From contig NC_061510.1 of the NCBI RefSeq assembly GCF_022539505.1, positions 230,155,322-230,219,321 on the forward strand: 64,000 nucleotides of DNA, in the 5' to 3' direction. Source of the stretch: Lolium rigidum. Lineage: Eukaryota > Streptophyta > Magnoliopsida > Poales > Poaceae. A program made the translations under genes and the position numbers. The notes beneath the pieces were generated by a model, which was given only the letters and a program-made list of their open reading frames with translations, had not been told where the DNA came from and searched no databases. Shown here one piece after another: positions 34,201-46,180 of the stretch (positions are counted from its first letter, which is position 1; each line of letters begins with the position of its first letter).

Positions 34201-35309
34201 ATGAGGTCACTGGCATTTGAAAGATATTTAAACAGAGATTGACACACAATTGGATTTGGGTTCAAATTGTTTCTGAAACTCTCACAAATGGATTTACAAA
34301 TTTACTGCATGTCTGTACCAATTTCTTTCTCTCTGGAGTTACACAACAGATAAATGTTTGAAACTTGTTTGAGATGATTAAGAAAACATTCAGCAATCCT
34401 ACAGAATTGGAATCACTCAATTAGGTACAAAATTGGATTTTTGATGAATTAAAAGCTAACAGCCATGTCTGCAGAACACACAGAACAAGTTTAATTCACC
34501 ACAAATCGTACATAAATCATAAAAATATGAGGTCAGCTGCATCTGAAAGGTATTGAATAGGTGGTTCTTACCCAGTTGGTTTCATTCAAAAATTTGTCTC
34601 CAAGCTCCTGGTTTAATTCGACAAAGTCAGATCTGACCAGATCTTGATCTGTGAACCATTTCAGTTTCAGGAGGTCAATCGAAGTGAAACCACCGCCAAA
34701 ATGAAGGTACTGAAGAGGGCTTTCACCCACAGTTGAGTTTGCTCAAAAAGGTTTTGTAAAACGGGAGAAATCTAACAAACAGTGACTCTGCATGTTTTCA
34801 GGACTTTATTTACCATGCAAAATCCGTAACGAATTTGAGGATGAGACCAACGCCAAGTTGTAGATCATTTCAATACCTATCTGTAGAACTTTGAATCACT
34901 CGATTTGGATCTGCACACAAGATTTGGCGGATTTTACAAGTTCGTACCAGAATCTGAAACAGCAAGATACAGAAATTACTGCAAGGTTTTGGACGAACTT
35001 TGCTCAAGAACTTCAGATCTGAGGATTGCTCAACCTTCTCCATGCTTGGACCAACATGCACCTGCATCAAGATCCAATCTAGTGAGAGGAGAAAGGAGAA
35101 AGTGAGCTGGACTCATCAAAGATTAGGGGAGAAGAGAGTGAGAGAGATGCTCTCATGGTGAGTGGAAGCTTGAGGAAGGAGAGGAGCTTCATCTTGGTGG
35201 CTTTCCATGGCCATGGCCGGCCATGGGAGCAAGGGGCAGCACCATTTCGTGGTGGAGGGCAGGGAGAGAGTGTGAGGGAGTGGAGAGTGAGAAGAAATGA
35301 AGCAAAGGG
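31243..35309 (-). repeat. TE5: long LTR of a Tekay/Del-like element, partial
   Basis: Begins TGTGGGGACCCCGG inside TE4 integrase sequence. It shares two landmarks with the TE7 LTR at similar distances from the end: the block around GCCAGGGACAAAGCCGTGAG (31586) and the block around GCGGACGCGGCTATTCGAAT (32163). It is therefore the same kind of LTR in the same orientation, but a different family. It runs into the run of N without reaching its other end. No gene is visible in these 4 kb; the short frames are scattered on both strands. Confidence 0.65.
31687..31779. repeat. 36-base tandem repeat in the TE5 LTR
   Basis: Three copies starting at 31687, 31723 and 31759, the last partial, with TTTCTCTTGTGGATATAGCA at the start of each. 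A looser repeat around CTCTATATCTTTATT follows near 31825, 31873 and 31949. Confidence 0.8.
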
Positions 35310-35409
35310 NNNNNNNNNNNNNNNNNNNNNNNNNNNNNNNNNNNNNNNNNNNNNNNNNNNNNNNNNNNNNNNNNNNNNNNNNNNNNNNNNNNNNNNNNNN
35401 NNNNNNNNN
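35310..35409. other. Assembly gap of 100 N
   Basis: A round-number gap, which by convention often means unknown size. It joins the TE5 LTR to the TE6 interior. The other end of TE5 and the 5' LTR of TE6 could lie in it. Confidence 0.95.
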
Positions 35410-35579
35410 TGCTTTCAACAAACGAAACATGCAAATAAAAATAACGGATAGCAGGATAAGTTTTTTCCGCCCATGCATAAGTGTTTCGTTCCTAACTACT
35501 TGAGAATTTAAAGTTATATTACAAACCCTCTCGGGGCCAAAATGATGCATTGTTTTTTCTTCCCGCAGGAATAAGTTTT

Positions 35580-37921
35580 TTACTTCTCCTTAGCCGGAGA
35601 AGTTTCCCCCTTGTCATCAACCTTCGGAGCATCCTTCTCTTCACCCTTGGCTGGAGAGGAGACATCATCATCATTCTCTTCCTCGTCTTCAGCCGGAGAT
35701 GCAGCGCCACCTTGGTCCTTGGAGCTTGTCCAGGTGTACTGGCTTCCGGATTGAGCAGGTCGGGACTCCGCCTCGCGTTCCTTGTGAATCTCCACTTCAA
35801 GGGGCTCGTCGGCTGGAAGAACCACCTTGTCATAAAATTCGTCGTGGCAAATTCTCCGGGCGATGCGGGTGTCGTAGCCGCTAACTGCATCCAGTAGTGC
35901 GTTAACGACCGCGTCCGGAGGAACACCAGCAGTTACTCTGTCAATGTCAAGATCCGGGTTATGCGCCAGACACATAGCCAGGGACATGGCAGCAGCGCCT
36001 CGAGCTGATGACGCCTGCAGATCCACCACCAACTCCGGAAGAACGTCCATCCTCTTGATAAGCTTACGAACGTCGCAAGTTCGGCTTTTCTTGATGGATA
36101 GGTTGTGACAGATCTTCCGGGGGCGGAGATGAGATCCTTGCAGTCTTCTCCGGCAAGCTGAAGCAGATCATCGCGAGGGAACTGGCTCCGACGTTCCTCA
36201 TCATATCCGAGAGGATCTGGAGGACACAATTTCCGATAAGTATAACAGATTGAGCGTAACATATACATTACTGTATGAACTTCAAGGACATCCCCATGAA
36301 TTTAGAGTTAAGCAGATCCCAGCATTGCTCTGCTGTCTCCATGTACTTCCGGAGTCCGCCAAGTTCTTTCTGTTGTTGTTGGATGGTTTCACTGTCAGTT
36401 TTCCTTTTCAACTGAAATTCACCCTCCTTTTTGATGAGCTCCGAGCTCTTCTCCGCCAGCTTTTTCTCCGCCTCTGCAAGCTTCGATTCTAGGTCTTTAT
36501 GAGAGGAGCGCAGGGTCTCGAGCTCAGAGGAGGCGGCGGCAAGAGAGGTGGATGCACCTATCCAAGATAAATCAAGATCAGTTTGGAGTCCGGATCATGT
36601 ATTATTCGAAACCAAGTCGGAAACCAACCTTGGGCATCTGACAGTTGCTTCTTCAGATCCGCATTCTCCTGCCTGAACTGCTGAATTTTTTCCGCCTGGC
36701 TTAAGGTAACGTGGCGCTGCAGGGCGATGTTCTTATGAAGCTCATAATCCAGAGCCTGCTGTTCCTGTAAGTACAAACAGAGCATGAGTAAATTTCCGAT
36801 ATTTTATAAGTAAGTCTCTCTGAAGCATTGTTGCCGGAAATATTTCCGCCATAATGCTTGGGCGCTACTACGACATTTTTTACACAAAATCTTCTTCAGT
36901 TTGAGATTTCTTCTAAGTATTTAGGTGCTAACTATTGAATAGTTTCCGCCTACATACTTGGGGGCTACTAGGGATTACCTTTCGCTTGCAGAGGAGCTTG
37001 TTAAGGAATTGGCCAACTTCCTTCTTAAAATCCCGAATCTCCGATGACTCGGCGTCAGGGCTGCCCCAGGCGTTGTCCAGCATAGAATTGAGCAGATCTT
37101 GCTCAAGCTCCCATTTTTCCGCTTCAGTTAGCTTGTTGAAAAACTTGGTTGCATATGCCTTTGGGGTGGAGGTAAGATCAGCCAGATCTCCGAAGTTCTT
37201 CGAAAAAATGACGATTTCACTCACCGCAGCTTCAGCTTTGCCTGAGGAGTTGACTTCCGCTTCTTCTCGGCCTTGGACTTCAGTCTCATCAGGGGCAAGG
37301 CCTTTGCCTCCGGAGCTCTCTCCTCCCACCTTCTCGCTGCTAACCGGAATTATTTTCCGGTGGAGTGGTTGTGGAAGGAGGGGGAGATTGCTCCGCCTGA
37401 GGAGGAGAGGGCTGGGGAGTAGCATGAGAGGCACTTGGCGGAGCTGGTGTGGCGGGACCAACGGCCGGAGACTACTTCATGTACTTTGTTATAGGCTCTT
37501 CGACGTTGGGCCGCGCGGTGGTGGTACTCGGATTCCTACAAGCGGCCAAAGGAAGTATATAAGTAACAAAGTTTATCAAGATAAAAGACGCGCTGTACTC
37601 GGAAACTTACGTCGCGCCAGGAATGTTGGGACGTGAGCACTTTCCTGCTGTCGCCAGCAGTTTGAGACGCTCGCGCTCCACCTTCTTGGAGTTCAGTGGA
37701 GGCGGCTTCGTGACCTTGGGCTTCTTGGCGGAGGCCTCGCCGCTAGCTCCGGCTTCGGAGCCGGAAGCTTTGGCACGGGGACACTTTGAAGGTCGAGGGG
37801 ACGCCTTTCGGGGAGCTTGCTCCTCTTCCTCCTCGGGGTCCTCCGGATCCTCCTCCACCGCATCGCCGCTGACGAGGACTCGAAGTATATTGCGCAGGTC
37901 TTCCTCCGCCGAAGTGTCGAG
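35580..37921 (-). pseudogene. TE6 antisense gene, exons 2 to 6 (C-terminal part)
   Basis: Exon-like blocks with good splice signals on the minus strand. Exon 2: 37921-37611 (acceptor CTCTCAG, donor GTAAGT), basic and Glu-rich. Exon 3: 37535-36979, with a TAG early in it and an indel near 37350. Exon 4: 36764-36629, coiled coil. Exon 5: 36557 to about 36286, long coiled coil. Exon 6: about 36240 to the TAA at 35580-35582, ending in an acidic Asp/Glu/Ser/Pro-rich tail. Order and phases are inferred by eye. The coiled coils suggest self-association; the function of this protein family is unknown. Confidence 0.55.
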
Positions 37922-38001
37922 CTGAGAGGAAGACTTGGGAGTAAGTTAGAACACTTTAAAAATATGAGAAGTTGAAGAATAGCAAAGGAACAAGTGCTTA
38001 C

Positions 38002-38496
38002 CGGAGGACATTGGTCGTGCGTGTTGATGTCCTTGATCAGTTCCAGGACCGGTTGGCCCCGGCCTATCTTCACAAGTGTTTTGATTCTCCTCTTGAGAGA
38101 ATCGGCAGGGAGATCGTGGCGCGTTACTCGGAGAGGATCGTCCGCCCCGGTGTACGCGCACAATAAGCATGCATTATATCGCAGAGGTTGGATTCTCCGG
38201 GAAAACCAGCTAAGGGTCAGCTGGGCTCCGGTCAGTCCGTCGTGGACTAACCAAGAGATTCTCCGTGCAGCCTTCTCCAGTACCGGAGTTTGGGCGAGCG
38301 TGGGTATAAAGCTCCAGCTAGAAAGTTCTTCTGGAGGCTTGTTGATGAACTTGGGCAGTCCTTCGTGGACCTTCAGAACTGAGATGTTCTTCTCGTAGAA
38401 CCATCCGGCGTTCCAGTACCGGACGGATTCGTGGGAGTCATGAGGTGGATACATGCGGCCAGGTCGGAGCATGTAGGTCATGCTCCCGTAGTTCAC
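38002..38496 (-). pseudogene. TE6 antisense gene, exon 1 second half
   Basis: Continues the frame broken by TE7: Tyr-Met-Leu-Arg-Pro-Gly-Arg-Met-Tyr and Tyr-Trp-Asn-Ala-Gly-Trp-Phe-Tyr are typical of the Transposase_28 domain. Exon 1 ends at donor GTAAGC (plus 37996-38001). The frame is open throughout this half. Confidence 0.65.
38492..38496. repeat. TE7 target-site duplication TTCAC (left; right copy 52799-52803)
   Basis: TTCAC flanks both ends of TE7. Removing TE7 and one copy restores a continuous reading frame in the TE6 antisense gene. Confidence 0.9.
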
Positions 38497-41400
38497 TGTC
38501 AACACCCGGATTTTTAAGTCCGGGTGCCTATTATGTCATACATCGCAATCCCAGGAAATTGTTGTTGCGAGGCATAATAGTTAAGTATCACAGTCATCAT
38601 TCATTACAAACCATAATGTCTTACAACTTGGAATCACATGATCCATATTACACGAATAGTTGATCTAATGATCAACGAACAAACACAAGTTCATAGCGGA
38701 AGCGTAAGATACAAGGACTCTCTAGTCCACAAGCCAACGCTTGACGTTAGAAGCTCCTAGTTGTGGTAGACGTCCTGCTGATCGTCATCCTCGTATCGCT
38801 GCTCGGCTTCATATTCTGGCCATTTGAATAGCCAGGGACAAAGCCGTGAGTACTTTAAGTACTCGCAATCTAATACTAATGTAAGTACTAACATTACTAT
38901 TGAGAGTGTTCTAAGCTCTAAGTTTATTTGCATAAAGCCAATTTCATTTGCTAAACATTTTATTAAACAACTCCTCATGTGCTAACTAACTCAAGTGGGA
39001 ACATTAGTGTCATTCCCACAACTCTGTTGTGATTCAAATTCAAATTCACCGTTCAAGTTCAAGTTCAAATTCACCAGTCACATAGATATAAATTCTGATG
39101 ACGGAAACAGTATGGCCTTCCCAATTGTCCATATCCGCGGACGCGGCTATTCGAATAGTTCTACACTCTGCAGAGGTTGCACACTTGTGCCACAACATTC
39201 GATTACATCCGTCAGGGATAAAACCCCGAATAATCGTAACTCAGTACGTGGATCATCAACCGTTAACCTTTCACTTACACACCCTAGTATAGGCACCTCT
39301 CCCCATGAGCTTGGCCTCCCGGTGAAAACCAACTCGTTAACCCGGAACCGCACAGTGGCTTGGTCGTACAATTCACCTCAATCCACATCATTTCTCAACA
39401 ACGGAGGCAGCCTCAAGCGTAACCCCTATGATGTGTGTTCAGAGGGAACCCATACTAAGACACATAAATTTCCAGCTAAGCCTTACCCATAATCAGGTAT
39501 TGTGGGGGTACTCAAAAATTGGAATGGTATCGCATCCAACTCAATCATCAGCTTTAGTCATTTCACCAAGTCAAAATTCAGGTCATATTCACCTTCAAAA
39601 TCTTTCAATGGAAATGACTCATCATTCCAAGGTTTTCAACATCATTATTTCGTAAACACATATTCCCATCTAGAGTAGTCATTTTTAGTTTAGCACTAGC
39701 ATCTAGGTATGAGGGGTGCTAAATACTTTGCTTTGCTTCTAGGCTAACTTTGATACTCTTGTACTAATCCAATACTATCCAAGTGAATCATAAATCAAAA
39801 AGTACTTTGATAAAACAACAGTAAATAAAACTTGTAAAGTAAAACTGGGAAAAAGGATCATAAACATTAAGTAAATGGGTAATGCTTTTCTCATGGTGAG
39901 CTTTGCACTTTGCAAGAGTATTATCTTGCCTTGGTTGGGGAATTGGTCAAAGTGGTCTTCTTCTCCTTGGAAGTAGACCTCCTCCTCCTCCTGGTACTCC
40001 TCGGTACTAGCGTCTAAAATACGAATACGGGGTACACAATCATCATACCAAACTAATTTACTAAACTAGGCACACTCATGAGCTACACACTTTAACTAGC
40101 ATCACATGTTAATATTGAGTTGGTGGATGTGTTCTTTTTATCATTTAAGAAAAATAATTTCCTCTCATTATCTTATTAAGATTTAATTTCTCTTATGCAT
40201 AATATGTGACCTAGGTTGACCCAAGTCAACCTCTTCACACTTACCATTTTGAGAAAATGATTTAAATGAGGTGAGCACCTCATACCATTTAATTCTAGCA
40301 TAGTAAAGATTTAATATCACCAACAATTCCTATGAGACCTAATTGACCAGAGTCTCTACTTCATTTGAAATTGTATGGTGACAAGATTTAAATGAGAGAA
40401 ACTCTCTCATAAGATTTCTTAATAGTTTTGGACAATATCTTTGACTAAAAATAGCCATAAAGTCATTTTATTCAACTAGGCCATTATCATTCATAGTAAG
40501 CATGGCATATTTTTGTAGAAACAATTACTATAAGTGAAATGTGAATTATAGGAGTTGGAATTAATTGAAAAGCATTTATGGTTGATTTTTAAGAATTATT
40601 CTAAGGCAGAAAAGTCCCTGCCTTGTTTATTTTGTCACTTTAATTCTACAACAGATCTAGGGTTCAAACCAGTGACATTGTGTAGATAATTTCACAAGGT
40701 TTCCAAATATATAAAATTTGCAAAATTTGGCCTAGTAGATTTGTCCCTATTAAAATTCAAAGTTTGCATCAGATTGGGGTATTTCTCTATTTTCCAAATT
40801 TGAATTCAAACTGTGGGCTGACGGGAGATCTTAACGGGCTAGGCAGAGAGAGAGGGAGATGGGCCGGCCCAGCAACACAGCGGGCCAGCTGACAGCGTGG
40901 GGTCCACGCGTCAGCGTGACTCACACGCCGAAACGGTACGCGTCGTTCTGTGCCGTAGGATTAGGCGAGGATCGGACGGACGACAAGGGTCGTCGTCTCC
41001 GGCGAGAGGGGACTCACTGGTGGCGGAGGTAGGGGGTCGGAGCGGCCGTCGGAGCTCCAGCAAGCGTCGGAGGGGTGCGCCGCGTCGTTGTCGAGGACGA
41101 AGATCTCCCTGGTAGCAGCGGCGTGTCCTGGGGTGGCCTCCTGCTCCGGCTTGCTCCGTGTACTGGCGGCGGCGGCGAGCTTGCGATTGGAGGCCTCCGG
41201 CGACTAATCGGTGAAATTTAGGTGGCGAGGAGTGCTGTGAGGATGAGAGGGAGAGAATGGTGTGCTCAAATCGGTGGGAGAGGTCCTCCTTTTATAGGAG
41301 CGGGAGGTGGCCGAAGGGCGGAGCTAGGGTCGTCGACGGCGTCGTCGTTCCAGGGCGGCGAAGAGGCAAGGCATGGGCGCGTCGTGTGGTTGTTGCACTG

Positions 41401-42771
41401 GCGAAGCTGACGCGCGTGATCGTGGCTCTGGCAAGGCTCTGCAGTGATGGCGAGGTTGACGGGAGTGCTCAGGCCATAGCGGACGGTCGTGGACGCGCTC
41501 GTCACCTGCGGCGTTCCCGCGGGCCAGTGGGTGTGTCCAGGCTGTCCAGTGACTCGTCACGCGTCGACTGGCGCTGAAAGGAGTGGTCGAGGTGGCGCGG
41601 TGGCTCCAGGCAGCTGGCGCTCTGGCGCGTCCAACGCGGACACCATGCGCGCTCTGGCGCGGCATGGGCATGTCCTGGGCGCCACTGGGCATGCGTGTGC
41701 TGACGCGTGCGAGCTCAGTCTTGGTCAAGGGGTGGCATGAGCGTGTGCAGGGAGGTGAGATGAAGCGAGTTGACATGGTGGTTCGGTCCAGAGATGGCCA
41801 GAGGTGAGAGTGGCATGGTTGTGGCATGCCATGCCATGGCATGGCAAGGTTTGTCAAGTTGGCCATGCTCCAGTGCTTGGCAAGTGGTGGAGGTGATGCA
41901 TTGAGGTGAGAGGAGGGTCCAGAGGTGCAGAGAGGGCAGGGTTGGACCAAGTCCTCTCCAAATTTTCAGTATGGGCACTTGTTTAATCCCTGCCTGCAAG
42001 GTGTTTGTTAAAATGGCCAAAAGAAAATTACTTTGGAATTTTGCAAATCTTTTTGGTGGGTTGTAATCATATATTAAAAGGAGTAGAATGGTGGTGGTTT
42101 GGTTCAATTTGGAGTTGGTTTGCAAAATCTCAAATTGCATATGATCTTGCATATGCAACTTTGTTCCAACTTTGCTTGATCCTCATTTGAATTTGAGAAG
42201 GAATTTGAGAAGGAATTTGGGTTGGTGGTTTTGGGCAAAGTTGAAGTCCTTGATGTTGTCTTGGATGAGGTATAAAGAGTTAACAAAGTGTAGAAGTGAA
42301 AAGTTAAAAACCAGGGGCTCAAAGTGGGCATCGGGTTAAAAATGGCACATATGACCATAATCATATGTGAGCTCAATTTTGATTCAAATTTGATTTGAAA
42401 TGAGTTTGATTGTTTCCAAAAGTGTTAATAAGTGTTTAGTATCCATTTACAACTAATGGTGCAAACCAAATTGGTCTAGAGTAAAGATTTGCAAAAATGG
42501 CATAGGCCATAAGTGAGTGTGAAGTTGATTTTTGGAATTTCTTTTCTATTTTATTTTTATTTTACTTTCGATGATCAAGTGATCATTGCTAGGGTTTTAG
42601 ATTGAGAGTAACACATAAGCAAGCATCATGGCAAAAGCACACTCAAATAATTAACAAGGTGAGCTATATGCATAGTCCTATATGATGAGAAAAAGTTTTT
42701 GTTGGCTCTGATTTTTGGATTCTTGAATTCTCTCTCTCTTGTTCCTTTTATTGAAATCTTGGGATGTTACA
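38497..42771 (-). repeat. TE7 3' LTR
   Basis: TGTCAACACCC at the plus start, GATGTTACA at the plus end; on the minus strand TGTAACATC to GTTGACA. A GC-rich block (about 40800-41800) gives long frames on both strands, e.g. 208 codons at 41324-41950, which are composition artefacts in a repeat. Confidence 0.9.
41290..41296 (-). promoter_or_regulatory. TATA box in the TE7 3' LTR (5' LTR counterpart near 51329-51335)
   Basis: CTCCTATAAAAGGAGG on the minus strand. It implies about 1.5 kb of U3 and about 2.7 kb of transcribed R-U5. The copy in the 5' LTR would drive the element. Confidence 0.6.
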
Positions 42772-42786
42772 AACCCTTCCCCCTTA
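42772..42786 (-). other. TE7 polypurine tract
   Basis: TAAGGGGGAAGGGTT on the minus strand, directly before the 3' LTR start TGTAACATCC. Confidence 0.75.
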
Positions 42787-43680
42787 CAAAAGATCTCGTC
42801 CTGAGATCTGGAGAAAACTAGGTACTAAAGAGATCTGGGTATTCCTTCTTCATGTCTTCCTCGCGTTCCCAAGTTGCTTCCTCTTCGGTGTGATTACTCC
42901 ATTGTATCTTCAGGAACTTGATACTTATGGTGCGGGTGGTCCTGAATGCTTCTTCAAGGATGCGAATAGGCACTTCGTGGTAGGTTAGATCCTTGTTGAT
43001 ATCAATGGCTCGGTGGTCGATGTTCTAGAACACTTCGGTCTTCTCCGGCACTTCTAGGCACTTCCGAAGCAGTGAGATGTGAAACACATTGTGCACGGCG
43101 GCCATTTCTTCCGGTAGTTCCAGCTGATATGAAACTTCTCCTCGGCGACTCGGAACTTTGAATGGTCCGACATATCTGGGGGCGAGCTTTCCTTTGAGTT
43201 GGAATCTCTGCATTCATTTGAGGGGTGAGACCTTGAGATATACAAAATCTCCGATCTCGAATGTCATCTCTCGGCGTCTCTTGTCGGCGTAGCTCTTCTG
43301 TCTTGACTGGACGGTCTTGAGGTACTCGCGGATCTTGTGCACCTTCTCTTCGGCTTCGCGGAGAACATCGGGGCCGAAGACTTGACTATCTCCGACTTCC
43401 GACCAGTTCAGAGGGGTACGGCATTTCCTTCCGTACAGGGCTTCGAAGGGGCCATCTGTAAGCTGGCTTGATAGCTATTGTTGTAGGAGAATTCTGTGTA
43501 AGGTAGGCAGTCTTCCCATTGGGATCCATACTCTAGCACACAGGCTCTCAACATATCTTCCAGTATCTGGTTGACTCTCTCGGTCTGTCCATCAATCTAT
43601 GGGTGATAAGCTGTGCTGAAATTTAGACGGGTTCCTAGTCCTTCATGCACTTTCTGCCAGAATCTTGAGGTGAATTGAGA
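42787..43680 (-). pseudogene. TE7 integrase C-terminal part and chromodomain
   Basis: Follows the TGA at 43681. It reads through the end of the integrase core with an in-frame TAG near 43600, then a GPF/Y-like region (Pro-Arg-Tyr-Val-Gly-Pro-Phe, about 43170) preceded by a TGA near 43214. A further TAG stands near 43025, and the last part has Ile-Leu-Glu-Glu ... Lys-Ile-Gln-Trp-Ser ... Ala-Thr-Trp-Glu, a chromodomain signature. Chromodomains of this clade are thought to steer integration to marked chromatin. Confidence 0.75.
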
Positions 43681-45392
43681 TCATCTATCTGACACAATTG
43701 ACTTCGGTGTTCCGTGCAGGCTGACTATTCTGGATATGTATAACTCTGCAAGCTTTGGGCCTTGGTATGTGGTCTTGACGGGGATGAAATGTGCAACTTT
43801 GGTCAACCTATCGATGACTACCCAAATGGAGTCATTTCCTCGGCTAGATTTAGGCAATCCTGTGATACAGTCCATACCGACAGAATCCCATTTCCACTCA
43901 GGAATCTGTAGGGGTTGCAACAGTCCTGCGGGGCGTTGATGTTCCGCCTTGACTCGTTGACAGATATCACACTTGGCGATGTAGCTTCCTATCTCTCGCT
44001 TCATTCCGTGCCACCAGAATTGTTCCTTCAGGTCTTGGTACATCTTGGTTCCTCTGGGATGAATGGAATACAGTGTATCGTGAGCTTCTTTCAGAATGAC
44101 TTGCTTCAACTCCGAATCTGATGGTACACACAGGCGTTCGTTGTACCAAAGAACTCCTTCTTCATCTACGGTGAATCCTGGTGCCTTTCCTGCGGCTATC
44201 TGGTTCTTGATTCCATCAATGCTGGCATTTCCCTTCTGGGCTTCCTTTATCTGGCTCATCAAGGTGGGTTGGAGCTCAATGCTGGCGAGGAATCCTTCGC
44301 TCACTAGCTCTAGTCTGAATTGTTCAAACTCTTGATACAGGCTTGGTTGCTCTATTGCGATCATGGAGTTTAACTGACACGGCAGTCTGCTCAAAGCATC
44401 CGCTACCACATTGGCCTTGCCGGGGTGGTAGTGAATTTCCATGTCGTAATCTTTGATTAATTCAATCCATCTGCGTTGTCTCATGTTCAGCTCCTTCTGG
44501 GTGAAAATGTACTTCAGGCTCTTGTGATCTGAATATATCTCGCATCGATTACCCATGAGGTAATGACGCCAAACCTTCAGGGCTAAAACTACGGCTGCTA
44601 ACTCCAAGTCATGAGTTGGATAGTTCTGTTCATGTTGCTTCAGTTGCCTGGATAGGTAAGATATCACCTTGCCTCCTTGCATCAACACACATCCAAGACC
44701 AGTCTTGGATGCATCACAATAGACATCGAATGGCTTGGTGACATCGGGCATGATCAATATTGGGGCTGTGGTTAATCTGAGCTTGAGTAGCTGAAAGCTT
44801 TCTTCACATTTGTCATTCCAGTCAAACTTCCTGTCCTTCTTCAGCAGTTGGGTCATTGGTCTTGCGATGCTTGAAAATCCTTCAACGAATCGGTGGTAAT
44901 ATCCCGCTAATCCCAGAAATGCTCGGACTTCAGTCTGGGTGGTTGGGGCTTTCAATTCCTCAACGGTTTTGATTTTTGCGGGATCTACAACAATTCCTCC
45001 TGCAGACAAGATGTGTCCCAGGAATCCTACTTCTTTCAACCAAAACTCACATTTGCTAAACTTGGCGTACCACTTGTGTTGCCTCAAGGTTTCTAGGACC
45101 ACTTCCAAATGTTGCTCATGTTCTTCTTCTGATTTGGAGTAGATAAGGATGTCGTCGATGAAGACAACGACAAACTTATCCAGGAATTCCATAAAGATCT
45201 TATTCATGAGATTCATGAAGTAAGCGGGGGCATTGGTCAGTCCAAAGGACATGACATTGTACTCATACAGTCCATATCTGGTGGTAAAGGCAGTCTTGGG
45301 AATATCTGTTGCTCGGATCTTCAGTTGATGGTAACCTGTCCTCAGATCAATCTTCGAGAATACTGGGCACCGGTTAGCTGGTCAAACAGGTC
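43681..45392 (-). pseudogene. TE7 reverse transcriptase, RNase H and integrase N-terminal part
   Basis: A 523-codon frame (45252-43681) plus upstream sequence in frame. Reverse transcriptase has Phe-Ile-Asp-Asp (about 45151-45162). RNase H shows Cys-Asp-Ala-Ser, Leu-Glu-Leu-Ala-Ala-Val and Ser-Asp-His-Lys. The integrase zinc domain shows His-x4-His ... Cys-Asp-Ile-Cys, then Gly-Met-Asp-Cys and Val-Ser-Asp. A TGA follows directly where Gly is expected. Before the frame, near 45365, a one-base loss breaks the link to the upstream reverse transcriptase half. Confidence 0.85.
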
Positions 45393-46180
45393 TTATATCT
45401 TTGGCAAGGGATATTTGTTCTTGATGGTGACATTGTTAAGCTTACGATAATCCGTAACCAGACGAGTGGCACCGTCCTTTTTATCCACAAACAAAACTGG
45501 TGATCTCCAAGGCGACGCACTCGGTCGAATCAGACCTTTGTATAGCATATCATCCAGTTGTTTCTTCAGTTCCACTAACTCTGCGGGGTTCATGCTATAG
45601 GCTCTCTGGGCTATAGGTCCTGTTCCAGGGATTAACTCGATGATAAACTCGATATCCCGATCCGGGGGCATACCGGGTAGATCATCCGGAAACACATCAG
45701 GGTATCGACAAACGACCCTGATTTGATCCAGAGTTGGCTTGGCTACACTTTGGTTACATGTGAAATTTCTTGGTAGCTTTTCAGACATGTGTTCTATTAT
45801 TATTCCGGTGCTACTAGTCATGGTGATGGCCTTCTTGGCGCAGTCTATCAATCCATGATGTTTCGCCATCCAATCCATACCCAGGACTACTTCCAATCCT
45901 TTTGTTCCCGTAACAATCAAGTTTGCATAAAAGTCTATTTCATGGATTCTGATGGGTACATCTTTGCAAAATTTTCTAGCTTTAGTTGTTGATCCAGGTA
46001 TTTGAACTATCATGACATGTTTCAAGCTGATTGGTTGAATCTTACTAGTGCACACAAAGTCTTCTATAACGAATGAATGCGATGCTCCAGAATCAAACAA
46101 CACTCTTGCTGGTATTGAGTTAACAGAGAACATACCCAGCACCACGTCGGGTGCTTCCTGGGCTTCATCGGCGTTCATGT
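45393..46180 (-). pseudogene. TE7 protease and N-terminal reverse transcriptase
   Basis: Same frame as the zinc-knuckle part of gag. The aspartic protease has Leu-Phe-Asp-Ser-Gly-Ala-Ser at about 46080-46100 and Val-Leu-Gly-Met-Asp-Trp downstream. Reverse transcriptase begins with Arg-Pro-Ser-Ala-Ser-Pro-Trp and Val-Thr-Asp-Tyr-Arg. The frame ends at TAA (about 45390) after Pro-Leu-Pro-Lys-Ile, at a place where relatives have an acidic residue. Confidence 0.8.

Noticed and set aside
31243..35309. TE5 as a solo LTR
   Set aside because: Its second end is not visible before the gap, so a solo LTR cannot be told from a full element.
41324..41950. 208-codon ORF, repeated at 51363-51989, as a protein gene
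   Set aside because: Both lie in the GC-rich part of the TE7 LTRs. Long frames appear on both strands there, which is expected from composition.
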